A stretch of 64,000 bases of DNA, taken from the NCBI RefSeq assembly GCF_014595955.1, contig NZ_JABVCF010000012.1:62001-126000 (forward strand). Reading direction: 5' to 3'. This DNA is from Pseudaminobacter soli (ex Zhang et al. 2022). Its GTDB lineage: Bacteria; Pseudomonadota; Alphaproteobacteria; Rhizobiales; Rhizobiaceae. Positions 1 through 8,847 of this stretch are shown here, piece by piece (position 1 is the first letter of the stretch; each line of letters starts with the position of its first letter). Position numbers and translations under genes: made by a program. The notes below the pieces were generated by a model. It was given only the letters and a program-made list of their open reading frames with translations, was not told the origin of the DNA and searched no databases.

Positions 1-747
1 CCGATCTATGGCGGCACCTGGCAGGGTCGGGCGGGCGTCGCGCGCCACGACGCCGTCGCCTGGGGCTATGCCCGCGCGGCCGATGGGTTCGGAGTCGACA
101 TCATCCAGAATTGCGAAGTGACCGGCTTCCTTGTCGAGAACGGGCGCTGCGTCGGCGTGGAGACAAGCCGGGGCACGATCAGGGCCGGCGCGGTTGGGTT
201 GGCGACTGCCGGACAGTCGAGCGTGCTGGCCGCGAAGGCCGGCTTCAAGCTTCCGATCCGCTCCTTTGCATTGCAGGCGATGGTGAGCGAGCCGGTGAAG
301 CCCTGCCTCGACACCGTCGTGCTTTATCCCGGCACCGGCACCTATCTCTTCCAGTCGGACAAGGGCGAGATCGTAGTCGGCGGCGGCCTCGACCGGGTGC
401 TCTCATATGGGCACCGCGGCAACCCGCCAATGCAGACCCAGGTGCTCTCCGGGCTGCTCGAAATGTTCCCGTCCTTCGGCCAACTGCGGCTGATGCGGCA
501 GTGGGCCGGCATCGTCGACGTGGTGCCCGATTCCTCCCCGATCATCGGCCCGTCGCCGCTGCCGGGCCTCTATCTCGACTGTGGCTGGGGCACCGGCGGC
601 TTCAAGGCGATCCCTGCCGGCGGCTATCTGCTCGCCCATCTGATTTCCACCGGGCAGCACCACGAGATCAGCCGGCCCTTCGACCTCGACCGGTTCGCAA
701 GCGGGCGCCTCATCGACGAGGCGGCCGGCTCCGGCATCCCGCATTAG
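1..747 (+). CDS. soxB: Sarcosine oxidase beta subunit (SoxB), 5' end outside window
   Basis: The frame is open from the first base and ends in TAG, giving 248 residues without a start codon. The family is about 410 residues long, so roughly the first 160, including the FAD-binding Rossmann motif, lie to the left. The visible part matches the C-terminal half of the flavoprotein: a GGTWQGRAG-like segment, then 'GGGLDRVLSYGHRGN', 'QWAGIVDVVPDSSPIIG' and 'YLDCGWGTGGFKAIPAGG', typical of the DAO fold. SoxB binds FAD and covalent FMN and oxidatively demethylates sarcosine to glycine in the cytoplasm. It is the first visible gene of a soxBDAG operon, with 9 bases before soxD. Confidence 0.93.
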   Translation, partial: PIYGGTWQGRAGVARHDAVAWGYARAADGFGVDIIQNCEVTGFLVENGRCVGVETSRGTIRAGAVGLATAGQSSVLAAKAGFKLPIRSFALQAMVSEPVKPCLDTVVLYPGTGTYLFQSDKGEIVVGGGLDRVLSYGHRGNPPMQTQVLSGLLEMFPSFGQLRLMRQWAGIVDVVPDSSPIIGPSPLPGLYLDCGWGTGGFKAIPAGGYLLAHLISTGQHHEISRPFDLDRFASGRLIDEAAGSGIPH

Positions 748-756
748 AGACAGACC

Positions 757-1023
757 ATGCAGCTCTTTTCCTGCCCCTTCTGCGGTCCCCGCGACGAAAC
801 CGAATTCCACTTCGGCGCCGAGGCCGGAAATGTCCGCCCGGAGCCCGCCGCCAGCACCTCGGCGGAAGCGTGGGCCGACTATCTCCACTTCGAGACGAAC
901 CCGAAGGGGCCTTCGCGCGAGATCTGGGTCCATACCACCTGCGGCGAATTCTTCCTGATGGAGCGCGACACCGTCACCCACGAGGTGAAGGGTTCTCAAT
1001 CCCTGCGCAGAGGTGAGGCATGA
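757..1023 (+). CDS. soxD: Sarcosine oxidase delta subunit (SoxD)
   Basis: An 88-residue protein, the usual length for the small zinc-binding delta subunit of heterotetrameric sarcosine oxidase. The N-terminal 'FSCPFCGPRDETEF' supplies two cysteines, and 'VHTTCGEFFLMERDT' supplies a His and a third Cys, the expected zinc ligands. It has a structural role in the SoxABDG complex. The ATG at 757 lies 9 bases after the soxB stop. The gene overlaps soxA by four bases (ATGA), so the two are probably translationally coupled. Confidence 0.95.
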   Translation: MQLFSCPFCGPRDETEFHFGAEAGNVRPEPAASTSAEAWADYLHFETNPKGPSREIWVHTTCGEFFLMERDTVTHEVKGSQSLRRGEA

Positions 1024-3863
1024 GCGCGCGGCGCATCGGTAGGGACAAGGGCACTCTCTCCTTCACCTTCGACGGCCGCCCGTACAAGGGCCGCGAGGGC
1101 GACACGATCGCCTCGGCGCTGCTTGCCAACGGCGTGAAGGTCGTCGGGCGCAGCTTCAAGTACCATCGCCCGCGCGGCATCTGGGGCGCCTGGAGCGAGG
1201 AGCCGAACGCGCTGGTCGACGTCACGGTCGGCGGCCACAGCACGCCGAACCTGCGCGCGACCACCGAATACCTGCGGGACCGCATGGCCGTGCGTTCGGT
1301 CAATGCCAGCCCGAGCGCGGTGGCCGACCGCCACGGCTATCTCGACCGCTTCGCCCGCTTCCTGCCGGCCGGCTTCTACTACAAGACCTTCCTCTGGCCG
1401 GACTGGCACCTGTTCGAGCCGCGCATCCGCGCCATGGCGGGGCTCGGGCGGGTCGATCCGCAGAACCATCCGGCCGCCGACAATCCGTTCATCAACGCGC
1501 ATTGCGACGTGTTGGTGGTGGGCGCCGGACCGGCCGGGCTTGCGGCCGCCATGTCCGCATCAGCCGCGGGGAAATCCGTGGTGCTGGTCGACGACCACGC
1601 CGAAGCGGGCGGCTCGTTGCTGCAGCGCGATGCCGAGATCGACGGCGTTCCAGGCCCGCAATGGGCGGCCGACTGCGTGGCGGCGCTGCAGGCGGCGGGC
1701 CAGCGCGTGCTGCTTCGCGCCACCGCCTACGGCATCTACGACCACAACCTCGCCTGCATCTGGCAGCGCCGCGACTGGGCACCCGACGCGCAATGGCGCA
1801 TCCGGGCAAAGCAGATCATCGTCGCTGCGGGCGCGATCGAGCGGCCGCTGGTCTTCCCGGACAACGACCGCCCGGGCGTCATGTCGGCCGATGCCGCGCT
1901 TTTCTACCTGAAGCGGCACGACATCCTCGTCGGGGACCGGATCGTCCTCGCCACCAACAATGACGGCGCCTACGCCGTCGCCGCGGCCCTGCAGAAAGCC
2001 GGCGCCAAAGTGATTGTCGCGGACACCCGCAAGTCGTTTGCCGCCGAGATAGCGCGCGGCCTTCAGGTCAAGCAGGGTGTTGCCGTCGAGGCAGTGCATG
2101 GCACCAATGGCGTCGAGGCTGTCACGGTCGGCGGCATGCGCCTGGAGGCCGACTGCCTGCTAGTTTCGGGCGGATATACGCCGACCGTCCATCTCTTCTG
2201 CCAGGCACTAGGAAAACTTCGGTTCGACGAGGCCATCGCCGCCTTTCTGCCGGGGAATCCGGTGCCGGGGATGACGGTCATCGGCGCTGCGAACGGAACC
2301 TTCGGGCTCGCCGCGCTGCTGGCGGAAGCTCACTCGGCCGGCGACGGAGCTGGCGAGCCTCCAAGGTCCGCGGGTGATGAGCCGCCGTTCCGCATCGAGC
2401 CCGCCTGGCCAGCCGGCGGTGCGAAGGGCCGGCAATGGATCGATTTCCAGAACGACGTGACCTTGAAGGACGTCGAACTGGCAGCGCGCGAGAACTTCCG
2501 CTCGGTCGAGCATCTCAAGCGCTACACCACGCTCGGCATGGCCACCGACCAGGGCAAGACGTCGAACATGAACGGCCTTGCCGCAATGGCGGCGATCACC
2601 GGGCGTACGATCGCCGAGACCGGCACGACCACCTACCGGCCGCCCTTCACACCGGTTCCGCTGACTGTGGTGGCCGGACGCCGCCGCGGCGAGTTGTTCA
2701 ACCCCATGCGCAGGCTGGCTCTGGAGAACGCCCATCGCGCCGCCGGCGCCGCTTTTCGCGAGTATGGCGGCTGGCTGCGCCCGGCATGGTTCGGCAGCGG
2801 CAGCGCGTTCGACGAGATCCAGCGCGAAGCAAGACAGTCGCGCGAGACCGTCGGCATTTTGGACGGCTCGCCCCTTGGCAAGATCGAGGTGATGGGGCCC
2901 GACGCCGGCGCCCTGGTCGACTTCAACTCCTATAACACCATCTCGACCCTGAAGCCCGGCCGCATCCGCTACGGCTTCATGCTGACCGAGAACGGCGTCG
3001 TCTATGACGACGGCGTGGTCGCCAAGGTGGCCGACGACCATTACATCGTCTCCTGCTCCTCCGGGCATGTGGCCGGCGTCACCATGCGGCTGGAAGAATG
3101 GCGGCAGGACCGCTTCGACCCGGCCCGCGTGGTCGTCCACAATTCGACGCCGCAATGGGCGACGCTGACGGCCACGGGACCGAACTCGAAGAAGCTTCTT
3201 GCCGAACTCGGGCTTGGCATCGATCTCTCCGACGAGGCGCTGCCGCACATGGCCTTCGCGGAAGGCCGGTTCCAGGATGCGCCGGCCCGGGTCGCGCGAG
3301 TCAGCTTCACCGGCGACCGCTCCTACGAAATCTCCGTCCCTACCGGCCGGGCCCGCGCCCTGCTCGCGGCGATGGCGGAGATCGGCTGGGGCCTCGACGC
3401 GGTTCTCCTCGGGTCCGAGGCACTTCTGCTTCTGAGAGCCGAGAAGGGCTATCTTATCGCCGGCAAGGACACCGACGGCACGACCATGCCGCACGACCTC
3501 GGCGTCTCCGGCCCGCGCGACAAGCGGCAGGGCGAATATGTCGGAAAGCGCTCGCTCTTCACCGAGGAAGCGATGCGCGACGACCGCAAGCAGTTCGTCG
3601 GCCTCACCGTCGATGGACGCGAGCCGCTGGCTACCGGCGCCCATGGCGCGGAGACGAATAGCGGCAAGCGCAGGTCGCTCGGCTACGTCACATCGAGCTA
3701 TTTCAGCCCGACCCTGCAGCGCCCGATCGCTCTTGGACTGATCGAGCGCGGGCAATCCCGCATGGGCGAGGAGGTGGAGATCTTCCATCTCGGCGAAATC
3801 AGGCGCGCCAGGATCACCGCGCCCTGCGCCTACGATCCGGAGGGAGCACGGCTCAATGGCTGA
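1020..3863 (+). CDS. soxA: Sarcosine oxidase alpha subunit (SoxA)
   Basis: A 947-residue large subunit. Residues about 12-95 ('TFDGRPYKGREGDTIASALL') form the ferredoxin-like N-terminal domain. A dinucleotide-binding motif 'VLVVGAGPAGLAAA' near residue 165 binds NAD+. The C-terminal 370 residues resemble the glycine-cleavage T-protein (aminomethyltransferase) fold that binds tetrahydrofolate and captures the one-carbon unit as 5,10-methylene-THF. The product acts with SoxB, SoxD and SoxG. The start overlaps soxD (ATGA) and the end overlaps soxG by 8 bases, so the operon is tightly packed. A low-complexity linker near residues 440-465 separates the oxidoreductase and folate parts. Confidence 0.95.
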   Translation: MSARRIGRDKGTLSFTFDGRPYKGREGDTIASALLANGVKVVGRSFKYHRPRGIWGAWSEEPNALVDVTVGGHSTPNLRATTEYLRDRMAVRSVNASPSAVADRHGYLDRFARFLPAGFYYKTFLWPDWHLFEPRIRAMAGLGRVDPQNHPAADNPFINAHCDVLVVGAGPAGLAAAMSASAAGKSVVLVDDHAEAGGSLLQRDAEIDGVPGPQWAADCVAALQAAGQRVLLRATAYGIYDHNLACIWQRRDWAPDAQWRIRAKQIIVAAGAIERPLVFPDNDRPGVMSADAALFYLKRHDILVGDRIVLATNNDGAYAVAAALQKAGAKVIVADTRKSFAAEIARGLQVKQGVAVEAVHGTNGVEAVTVGGMRLEADCLLVSGGYTPTVHLFCQALGKLRFDEAIAAFLPGNPVPGMTVIGAANGTFGLAALLAEAHSAGDGAGEPPRSAGDEPPFRIEPAWPAGGAKGRQWIDFQNDVTLKDVELAARENFRSVEHLKRYTTLGMATDQGKTSNMNGLAAMAAITGRTIAETGTTTYRPPFTPVPLTVVAGRRRGELFNPMRRLALENAHRAAGAAFREYGGWLRPAWFGSGSAFDEIQREARQSRETVGILDGSPLGKIEVMGPDAGALVDFNSYNTISTLKPGRIRYGFMLTENGVVYDDGVVAKVADDHYIVSCSSGHVAGVTMRLEEWRQDRFDPARVVVHNSTPQWATLTATGPNSKKLLAELGLGIDLSDEALPHMAFAEGRFQDAPARVARVSFTGDRSYEISVPTGRARALLAAMAEIGWGLDAVLLGSEALLLLRAEKGYLIAGKDTDGTTMPHDLGVSGPRDKRQGEYVGKRSLFTEEAMRDDRKQFVGLTVDGREPLATGAHGAETNSGKRRSLGYVTSSYFSPTLQRPIALGLIERGQSRMGEEVEIFHLGEIRRARITAPCAYDPEGARLNG

Positions 3864-4374
3864 ACGCGAGCAGTTCTGGTCGGCGCCTCCGGAGTGGGAG
3901 ACGGCCGAGATCACCCGCGCGGGTTTTTCCGCGCGTCCGGTTCTGGGCCTTGGGCAGGTACTGGTGAGCGGCCAGTTCGACGCGGCGCGGGAAACGCTGG
4001 CGCCGGGCGCTCCGGAAGCCGGCCTGTGGAGCGTGATCGAAGGCGACCGATATCTCGTCCGGATTGCGCGCGACCGCGCGCTTCTGGTCACGAGCCAGCC
4101 GCTCGCGATCCAATCCGGCTGGCACGCGCAAGGATTCGCCACCTCGCCGGCTGACGATGGCTGGTCCGTCTTCGAACTGGGAGGCGAGGGTCTGCGGGAC
4201 GTCATCGCCGAGGCCGTCTCCGCCGACCTCGACCGCGGCAGCCCCTCCGCCGCGGTCCAGTTCGCCGGGACCACCGCCCTGCTCTACCGTACGGCAGAGA
4301 ACCGGGCGCGGCTGCATCTCGAGCGCGCCGTCGCTGCTTACGTCTGGCAGTGGCTGGAGACGCGGAAGGGGTGA
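3856..4374 (+). CDS. soxG: Sarcosine oxidase gamma subunit (SoxG)
   Basis: A 172-residue protein in the position and size range of the gamma subunit of heterotetrameric sarcosine oxidase. Its start lies 8 bases inside the end of soxA. The family is poorly conserved. Supporting features are 'GLWSVIEGDRYLVRIARDRALLV' near the middle and the C-terminal 'RLHLERAVAAYVWQWLE', as in folate-binding YgfZ/GcvT-like SoxG proteins. It is the last gene of the soxBDAG operon. A dispersed repeat begins 8 bases after its stop codon and no clear terminator is seen. Confidence 0.9.
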   Translation: MAEREQFWSAPPEWETAEITRAGFSARPVLGLGQVLVSGQFDAARETLAPGAPEAGLWSVIEGDRYLVRIARDRALLVTSQPLAIQSGWHAQGFATSPADDGWSVFELGGEGLRDVIAEAVSADLDRGSPSAAVQFAGTTALLYRTAENRARLHLERAVAAYVWQWLETRKG

Positions 4375-4382
4375 ACCGTCCT

Positions 4383-4463
4383 CCTTCGTCATCCTAGGCC
4401 GGAGCAGCCGCAAAGCGGCGAGTGCGTCCTTCGAGGCTCCAAAGCCCCAAGCGTGACGAAGGC
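4383..4463 (+). repeat. Dispersed intergenic repeat, family A, copy 1
   Basis: The segment begins CCTTCGTCATCCTAGG, contains the short stem GCCGCAAAGCGGC, and continues TGCGTCCTTCGAGGCTC and GTGACGAAGG. The first 38 bases match the inverse complement of 43820-43860 with only a few differences. The TGCGTCCTTCGAGG part recurs in the perfect palindrome at 35334-35378. It sits between soxG and the convergent RraA-like gene, a typical place for rhizobial palindromic repeats. It shows no protein-coding support. Confidence 0.8.
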
Positions 4464-4476
4464 ACAAGCGGTCGCC

Positions 4477-5145
4477 CTACACCGCCTCGGACGACAGGGC
4501 GAACACCTCTGCCAGTGTCCTCCCCTTCGCCAACTCGGCGGACCAACTCGCTTCCATCCGGACCCGCTCCTGTGCGATCGGCAGCAGCGCCCGCGCCTCG
4601 CTAAGCGGGATGATTGCCAGCCCGTCATTGTCGCCAAGAACGATGTCGCCGGGCCGGACCGCCACGCCGCCGAAGACGATCTCGCCATTAACCGCGCCAC
4701 GCTCCTTGGAGAGCGGGCCCTGTGCCGTGTTGCCGAGGCAAAAGGCGGGAAAATCGTCCCAGTTGGCGATCGTGTCGATGTCTCTCAGCGCGCCGTTCAC
4801 AACGAGGCCGGCGATCTTCCTGGCGCGCGCATACCCGCACAGGATCTCGCCAGCATAGGCCGTCTGCAGGCAGCCGCCCGCGTCGACAGCCACGACCTCG
4901 CCGGCACGGGCGGTGTCCAGCGCATGCAGCATCGCGCCAAAATCGCCGCGCTCGCACCAGGCGGTCACCGCCTGGCCGACCATGCGCCTGCCCAGCGGCA
5001 ATGCCCTCAGCGGCCGGATCTTCGTGTCGGCGATGACGCGTCCCGCGGTGACATCGGAGGCGATGGTGACCGGAATCGCCGCCCAAGCTCGGAGTTCTTC
5101 AGCTTCGAGCCGCTGGTAGCCGGCCTTGTGTACCCTGGTCGCCAT
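4477..5145 (-). CDS. RraA / HMG-aldolase family protein
   Basis: A 222-residue protein of the RraA-like family (formerly 'dimethylmenaquinone methyltransferase'). It contains 'AGEILCGYARARKIAGLVVNGALRD', where the RD pair that binds pyruvate and the metal-linked water in 4-hydroxy-4-methyl-2-oxoglutarate aldolases is kept, and 'GDNDGLAIIP', the usual C-terminal signature. Canonical aldolases read DG.xRD where this protein reads NG.LRD. Class II pyruvate aldolases of this fold cleave 4-hydroxy-2-oxo acids to pyruvate. It is encoded opposite to the sox operon and follows the lactonase gene in the same direction, so a role in sugar-acid or oxo-acid catabolism is plausible. The substrate cannot be read from sequence. 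Confidence 0.82.
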   Translation of the reverse strand: MATRVHKAGYQRLEAEELRAWAAIPVTIASDVTAGRVIADTKIRPLRALPLGRRMVGQAVTAWCERGDFGAMLHALDTARAGEVVAVDAGGCLQTAYAGEILCGYARARKIAGLVVNGALRDIDTIANWDDFPAFCLGNTAQGPLSKERGAVNGEIVFGGVAVRPGDIVLGDNDGLAIIPLSEARALLPIAQERVRMEASWSAELAKGRTLAEVFALSSEAV

Positions 5146-5285
5146 CTTGCCTCCAAGTTCTACGCCGCCCGCTCAGGCCCGTACGCGGCCGAAACCATGC
5201 GCGCACGAGTGCGTTTGGGCCACACCTGCAGGCCAGGCTTCGGCGGGGCGGCTGTTCGGGTGTCCCGCCGAGGTGCTGATCGAGA

Positions 5286-6200
5286 TCAGCAGAGTTTTAC
5301 GCCATTGACCATCAGCCGCACCGCGTAGAGCGAGGTGGTGCCGCAGATATAGAGTACGTTGTTCTTGTTACCGCCCCAGGCGCAGTTGGCCACGACCTCC
5401 GGCACCTTCACCTTGCCGATCAGCGTGCCGTCGGGATCGTAGCAATGGATGCCGTCGGCGGCGCTCGTCCAGATGCGCCCCTCCGTATCGAGGCGGAAAC
5501 CGTCGAAGAGCCCGGCCGTGCAGTCCGCGAAGACCTCGCCGCCCGAAAGCTTGCCGCGCTCGCCGATGTTGAATACGCGCATATGAGCCGGGTTTTCGTC
5601 GCCATGGGTGCGGCCGGTGTCGACCACATAGAGCTTGCTCTCGTCCGGAGAGAAGGCGATGCCGTTCGGCCGCACCATGTCGGTGATCACGGCGTCCACA
5701 GTCCCGCTCTGCGGATCGACGCGGTAGACGTAGCAGGCGCCGATCTCGCTGTCGGCCTTGTCGCCCTCATAGTCGGTGTCGATGCCATAGCTCGGGTCGG
5801 TGAACCAGACCGATTCGTCCGATTTCACCACCACGTCGTTCGGCGAGTTGAGCCGCTTGCCCTGCCAGCGATCGGCGATGGTGGTGATTGAGCCGTCATG
5901 CTCGGTGCGGCTCACCCGCCGGCCGGAGTGCTCGCAAGTGACGAGCCTGCCCTGCCGGTCGACCGTGTTGCCGTTGGAATTCCCGCAGGGCTGCCGGAAG
6001 ACGCTGACGCTGCCATCGGTCTCGTCGTAACGGAGCATCCGGTTATTCGGTATGTCGGACCAAACCAAATAGCGGCCGGCCGCGAACCATGCCGGTCCCT
6101 CCGCCCAGCGGCACCCGGTGAAGAGTTTTTCGACACGCGCGCTGCCGTTGAACAGCCTTCTGAAACGCGGATCGAGAATCTCGTATTCGTCAGCAGCCAT
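5286..6200 (-). CDS. SMP-30 / gluconolactonase family lactonase
   Basis: A 304-residue six-bladed beta-propeller of the SMP-30/gluconolaconase/LRE family, which hydrolyses sugar-acid lactones using a divalent metal. Likely metal ligands are the Glu in 'AEGPAWF', the Asn in 'LNSPNDVVVK', the Asn in 'VRPNGIAFSPD' and the Asp in 'FDGFRLDTEG'. The ATG at 6200 is preferred over an upstream start at 6269 because AGGAGGGG lies five bases before it. The gene is followed 140 bases later by the RraA-like gene on the same strand. The two may act in one pathway (lactone opening, then oxo-acid cleavage), but this is inference. Confidence 0.88.
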   Translation of the reverse strand: MAADEYEILDPRFRRLFNGSARVEKLFTGCRWAEGPAWFAAGRYLVWSDIPNNRMLRYDETDGSVSVFRQPCGNSNGNTVDRQGRLVTCEHSGRRVSRTEHDGSITTIADRWQGKRLNSPNDVVVKSDESVWFTDPSYGIDTDYEGDKADSEIGACYVYRVDPQSGTVDAVITDMVRPNGIAFSPDESKLYVVDTGRTHGDENPAHMRVFNIGERGKLSGGEVFADCTAGLFDGFRLDTEGRIWTSAADGIHCYDPDGTLIGKVKVPEVVANCAWGGNKNNVLYICGTTSLYAVRLMVNGVKLC

Positions 6201-6352
6201 GTCGTCCCCTCCTGATCGCTTGGCCATGAGCCGGGCGTTTCGCCTGCTCGTCCGGTTGGGACGGAACAAGGTCCGGCGCCGCTTGTCCTCAAAATCCCTT
6301 TAGCAAGACCCGGACACCTATGCGAGACCTGCCTTGGGCTGCGGCGTGTCGA

Positions 6353-6502
6353 TCACGGACAGGGGCGTCGCCCGCCCGAGTCGCAGAGACCGGCCAGCAG
6401 TGAAGGGATCGGTTGATTGCCCTCGAGCTCGACGATCGCCTGGAAGGAAATTGCAAAGCAGACGGCAAGCAACAGGATGACCAGCAGTCGCGGCATCGGC
6501 AT
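6353..6502 (-). CDS. Possible small single-span membrane protein (49 aa)
   Basis: A short open frame of 49 residues between the lactonase gene and deoB. After ATG it reads MPMPRLLVILLLAVCFAISF, a positively charged start and a clear hydrophobic segment (residues 6-20), then a polar tail ending GRRPCP. A GGAGG motif lies nine bases upstream of ATG 6502. It could be a membrane microprotein or a secreted peptide with a signal sequence. No family is recognised and its expression is untested. The remaining bases of the 6201-6694 gap show no other gene. Confidence 0.4.
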   Translation of the reverse strand: MPMPRLLVILLLAVCFAISFQAIVELEGNQPIPSLLAGLCDSGGRRPCP

Positions 6503-6694
6503 GAGACGCATCCTCCAACGGATGGGCGATCGTCACCCATCTCTGCTGAACCGCGCCCCACCGCCGGCTTCATTGAGCGTTCAGACACATTGCTAGAACG
6601 TTAATCGAAGTTTAGTCATTTGGTTGCCGCACGGGCGAATTGTCATCCCCGACCGGTAAGCCTATCTGAAAGAACCTTCACCTCGGTCTGATTG

Positions 6695-7933
6695 ATGGCA
6701 CGAGCCTTTCTTTTCGTTCTCGACTCTTTCGGCGTCGGCGGCGCGCCGGATGCGGCCCGTTTCGACGATGCCGGCGCCGACACGCTCGGCCATATCGCCA
6801 AGTCGGCTGCCATAGGCGGCGCCGACCAGGAGGGCTTGCGCCGCGGACCTCTAAAGCTGCCGGTGATGGCCGCTCTCGGGCTTGGCCGCGCTGCCCGGAT
6901 CGCAGGCGGCGCGGACCCATTCGAGGGCGCCGCGCTTCTGAGCGGATCCTTCCATGGCGCGGCCGAGGAGGTGTCGATCGGCAAGGACACCATCACCGGT
7001 CATTGGGAGATCGCCGGGATCCCGGTGCCGTTCGCCTGGGGTTATTTCCCGGAAACGGTACCAGCCTTTCCGCCGGAGCTTACCGAGGCGATCATCCGCG
7101 AGGGCGCAGTGCCCGGCATTCTCGGCAATTGCCATGCCTCGGGAACCGGCGTGATCGAAGAGTTCGGCGAGGAGCATATCCGGACCGGCAAGCCGATCTG
7201 CTACACCTCGGTCGACTCCGTGCTCCAGATCGCGGCGCACGAAACCCATTTCGGCCTGGAACGGCTTTACGAACTCTGCCGGACGGTGCGGCGGTTGGTC
7301 GATCCGCTCAACATCGGCAGGGTGATCGCCCGGCCCTTCGTCGGCGAGGCCGCCGGTTCGTTCGAGCGGACCGGGAACCGCCGCGACTATGCCGTGCCGC
7401 CGCCGGAGGCCACGCTGCTCGACCGCGTTGTCGAGCACGGCGGACGCGTGATCGCGATGGGCAAGATCGGCGACATCTTCGCCCATCGGGGGATCAGCGA
7501 AGTGCGCAAGGCCTCCGGCAACCTGCCGCTCTTCGACAAGACGCTTGTCGCCATGGACGACGCGAAGGACGGCGATCTGGTCTTCGCCAATTTCGTCGAC
7601 TTCGATACGAATTTCGGCCACCGCCGGGACGTTCCCGGCTATGCCGAGGCGCTGGAAGCCTTCGATCGCCGTCTGCCGGAAGCGCTTGCCAGGCTGCGAC
7701 CGGGAGACCTCCTCATCCTGACTGCCGACCACGGCTGCGATCCGACCTGGCGGGGAACCGACCACACGCGCGAGCGGGTTCCGATCTTCGGCGTGGCCCT
7801 AGGCAGGCGCGGTGGATCGGCCGGCCTGCGCGCAACCTATGCCGACATCGCGGAAACCATTGCGGCGCATCTCGGTCTGCCCAAGGGACCGCACGGCACC
7901 CCATTCTCGGAAGTGATTGAAGAAAATGCCTGA
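6695..7933 (+). CDS. deoB: Phosphopentomutase (DeoB)
   Basis: A 412-residue metalloenzyme of the alkaline phosphatase superfamily that interconverts ribose-1-phosphate (or deoxyribose-1-phosphate) and the 5-phosphate in nucleoside salvage. The N-terminal '[16 protein letters not shown]' carries the first metal-binding Asp and '[11 protein letters not shown]' is the family signature. 'GADTLGHI', 'KDTITGHWE' (phosphorylated Thr region) and '[21 protein letters not shown]' (metal ligands) follow in order. The ATG at 6695 is chosen over a TTG three bases upstream. Its last 8 bases overlap the start of mutM. A deo gene next to mutM-echA-rpsT-dnaA is not the arrangement I expect in relatives, where ubiE is usually the neighbour. 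Confidence 0.95.
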   Translation: MARAFLFVLDSFGVGGAPDAARFDDAGADTLGHIAKSAAIGGADQEGLRRGPLKLPVMAALGLGRAARIAGGADPFEGAALLSGSFHGAAEEVSIGKDTITGHWEIAGIPVPFAWGYFPETVPAFPPELTEAIIREGAVPGILGNCHASGTGVIEEFGEEHIRTGKPICYTSVDSVLQIAAHETHFGLERLYELCRTVRRLVDPLNIGRVIARPFVGEAAGSFERTGNRRDYAVPPPEATLLDRVVEHGGRVIAMGKIGDIFAHRGISEVRKASGNLPLFDKTLVAMDDAKDGDLVFANFVDFDTNFGHRRDVPGYAEALEAFDRRLPEALARLRPGDLLILTADHGCDPTWRGTDHTRERVPIFGVALGRRGGSAGLRATYADIAETIAAHLGLPKGPHGTPFSEVIEENA

Positions 7934-8813
7934 ACTGCCCGAGGTGGAAACCGTCCGGCGGGGGCTCCAGCCGGTGATGGAAGGCGCGCGTATCGATAGG
8001 GTCGAGCTTCGCCGACCCGACCTGCGCTTTCCCTTCCCTGAGCAGTTCGCCGAGCGACTTGCGGGAAAGCGCATCGACAGCCTCGGCCGGCGAGCGAAGT
8101 ATCTCGTTATGGACATAGAAAAGGGCCCTGCCCTCATCTGCCATCTCGGCATGTCGGGTTCGTTCCGGATCGAGCAGGAGGGGTCCTCAGGGATGCCCGG
8201 CCAGTTCCACCACGAACGGTCGAAGTCCGGGCTGCACGACCATGTCGTGTTCCATCTGGAAAACGCGGCCGGTCCGGCTCGCGTCATCTTCAACGATCCG
8301 CGCCGCTTCGGCTTCATGCTCTTCGCTGAGGATGGCGCGGCCAGCCATCCGATGCTGGCGGATCTCGGCCCCGAGCCCAACGGCAACGAGCTTGGCGGGG
8401 CCTTGCTGCGCGAGCGGCTGAGCGGCCGCATCGCCCCGCTCAAAGCCGCGCTCCTCGACCAGCGCACGATCGCGGGGCTCGGCAACATCTATGTCTGCGA
8501 GGCGCTGTGGCGCGCCGGGCTGTCGCCCCTGAGGCAAGCCGGCAGCATCGCCGGCCCCGGCAAGCGCGCGAAGGAGCGCAGCGAAGCGCTGGCGGCCGCG
8601 ATCCGCACCGTGATCGCCGAGGCGATCGAGGCCGGCGGCTCGTCGCTTCGCGATCACATCCAGACGGACGGCTCGCTGGGCTACTTCCAGCGCTCCTTCT
8701 CGGTCTACGACCGGGAGGGTGCGCCCTGCCCCCGCACGGGATGTGGCGGCCATGTCGAACGGATCGTCCAGTCCGGCCGCTCGACCTTCTATTGCCGGTC
8801 CTGCCAGAAGTAG
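7926..8813 (+). CDS. mutM: Formamidopyrimidine-DNA glycosylase (MutM/Fpg)
   Basis: A 295-residue bifunctional DNA glycosylase/AP lyase that removes 8-oxoguanine and formamidopyrimidines. The start is fixed by the catalytic N-terminus: after Met removal, Pro2-Glu3 ('[13 protein letters not shown]') is the active site, so ATG 7926 is correct rather than an in-frame codon at 7917. A conserved lysine region 'RRAKYLV' and the H2TH-helix segment '[23 protein letters not shown]' are visible. The C-terminal zinc finger has cysteines in 'CPRTGCGG' and 'FYCRSCQK'. The gene overlaps deoB by 8 bases and leads into echA. Confidence 0.97.
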   Translation: MPELPEVETVRRGLQPVMEGARIDRVELRRPDLRFPFPEQFAERLAGKRIDSLGRRAKYLVMDIEKGPALICHLGMSGSFRIEQEGSSGMPGQFHHERSKSGLHDHVVFHLENAAGPARVIFNDPRRFGFMLFAEDGAASHPMLADLGPEPNGNELGGALLRERLSGRIAPLKAALLDQRTIAGLGNIYVCEALWRAGLSPLRQAGSIAGPGKRAKERSEALAAAIRTVIAEAIEAGGSSLRDHIQTDGSLGYFQRSFSVYDREGAPCPRTGCGGHVERIVQSGRSTFYCRSCQK

Positions 8814-8847
8814 GATAGCCACGGCTGGAACAAGCAGGAGCGGATAA

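Noticed and set aside
2208-4274. A 688-codon open frame on the minus strand opposite soxA and soxG
   Set aside because: Same reasoning: it mirrors the codon structure of the sense genes and shows no domain.
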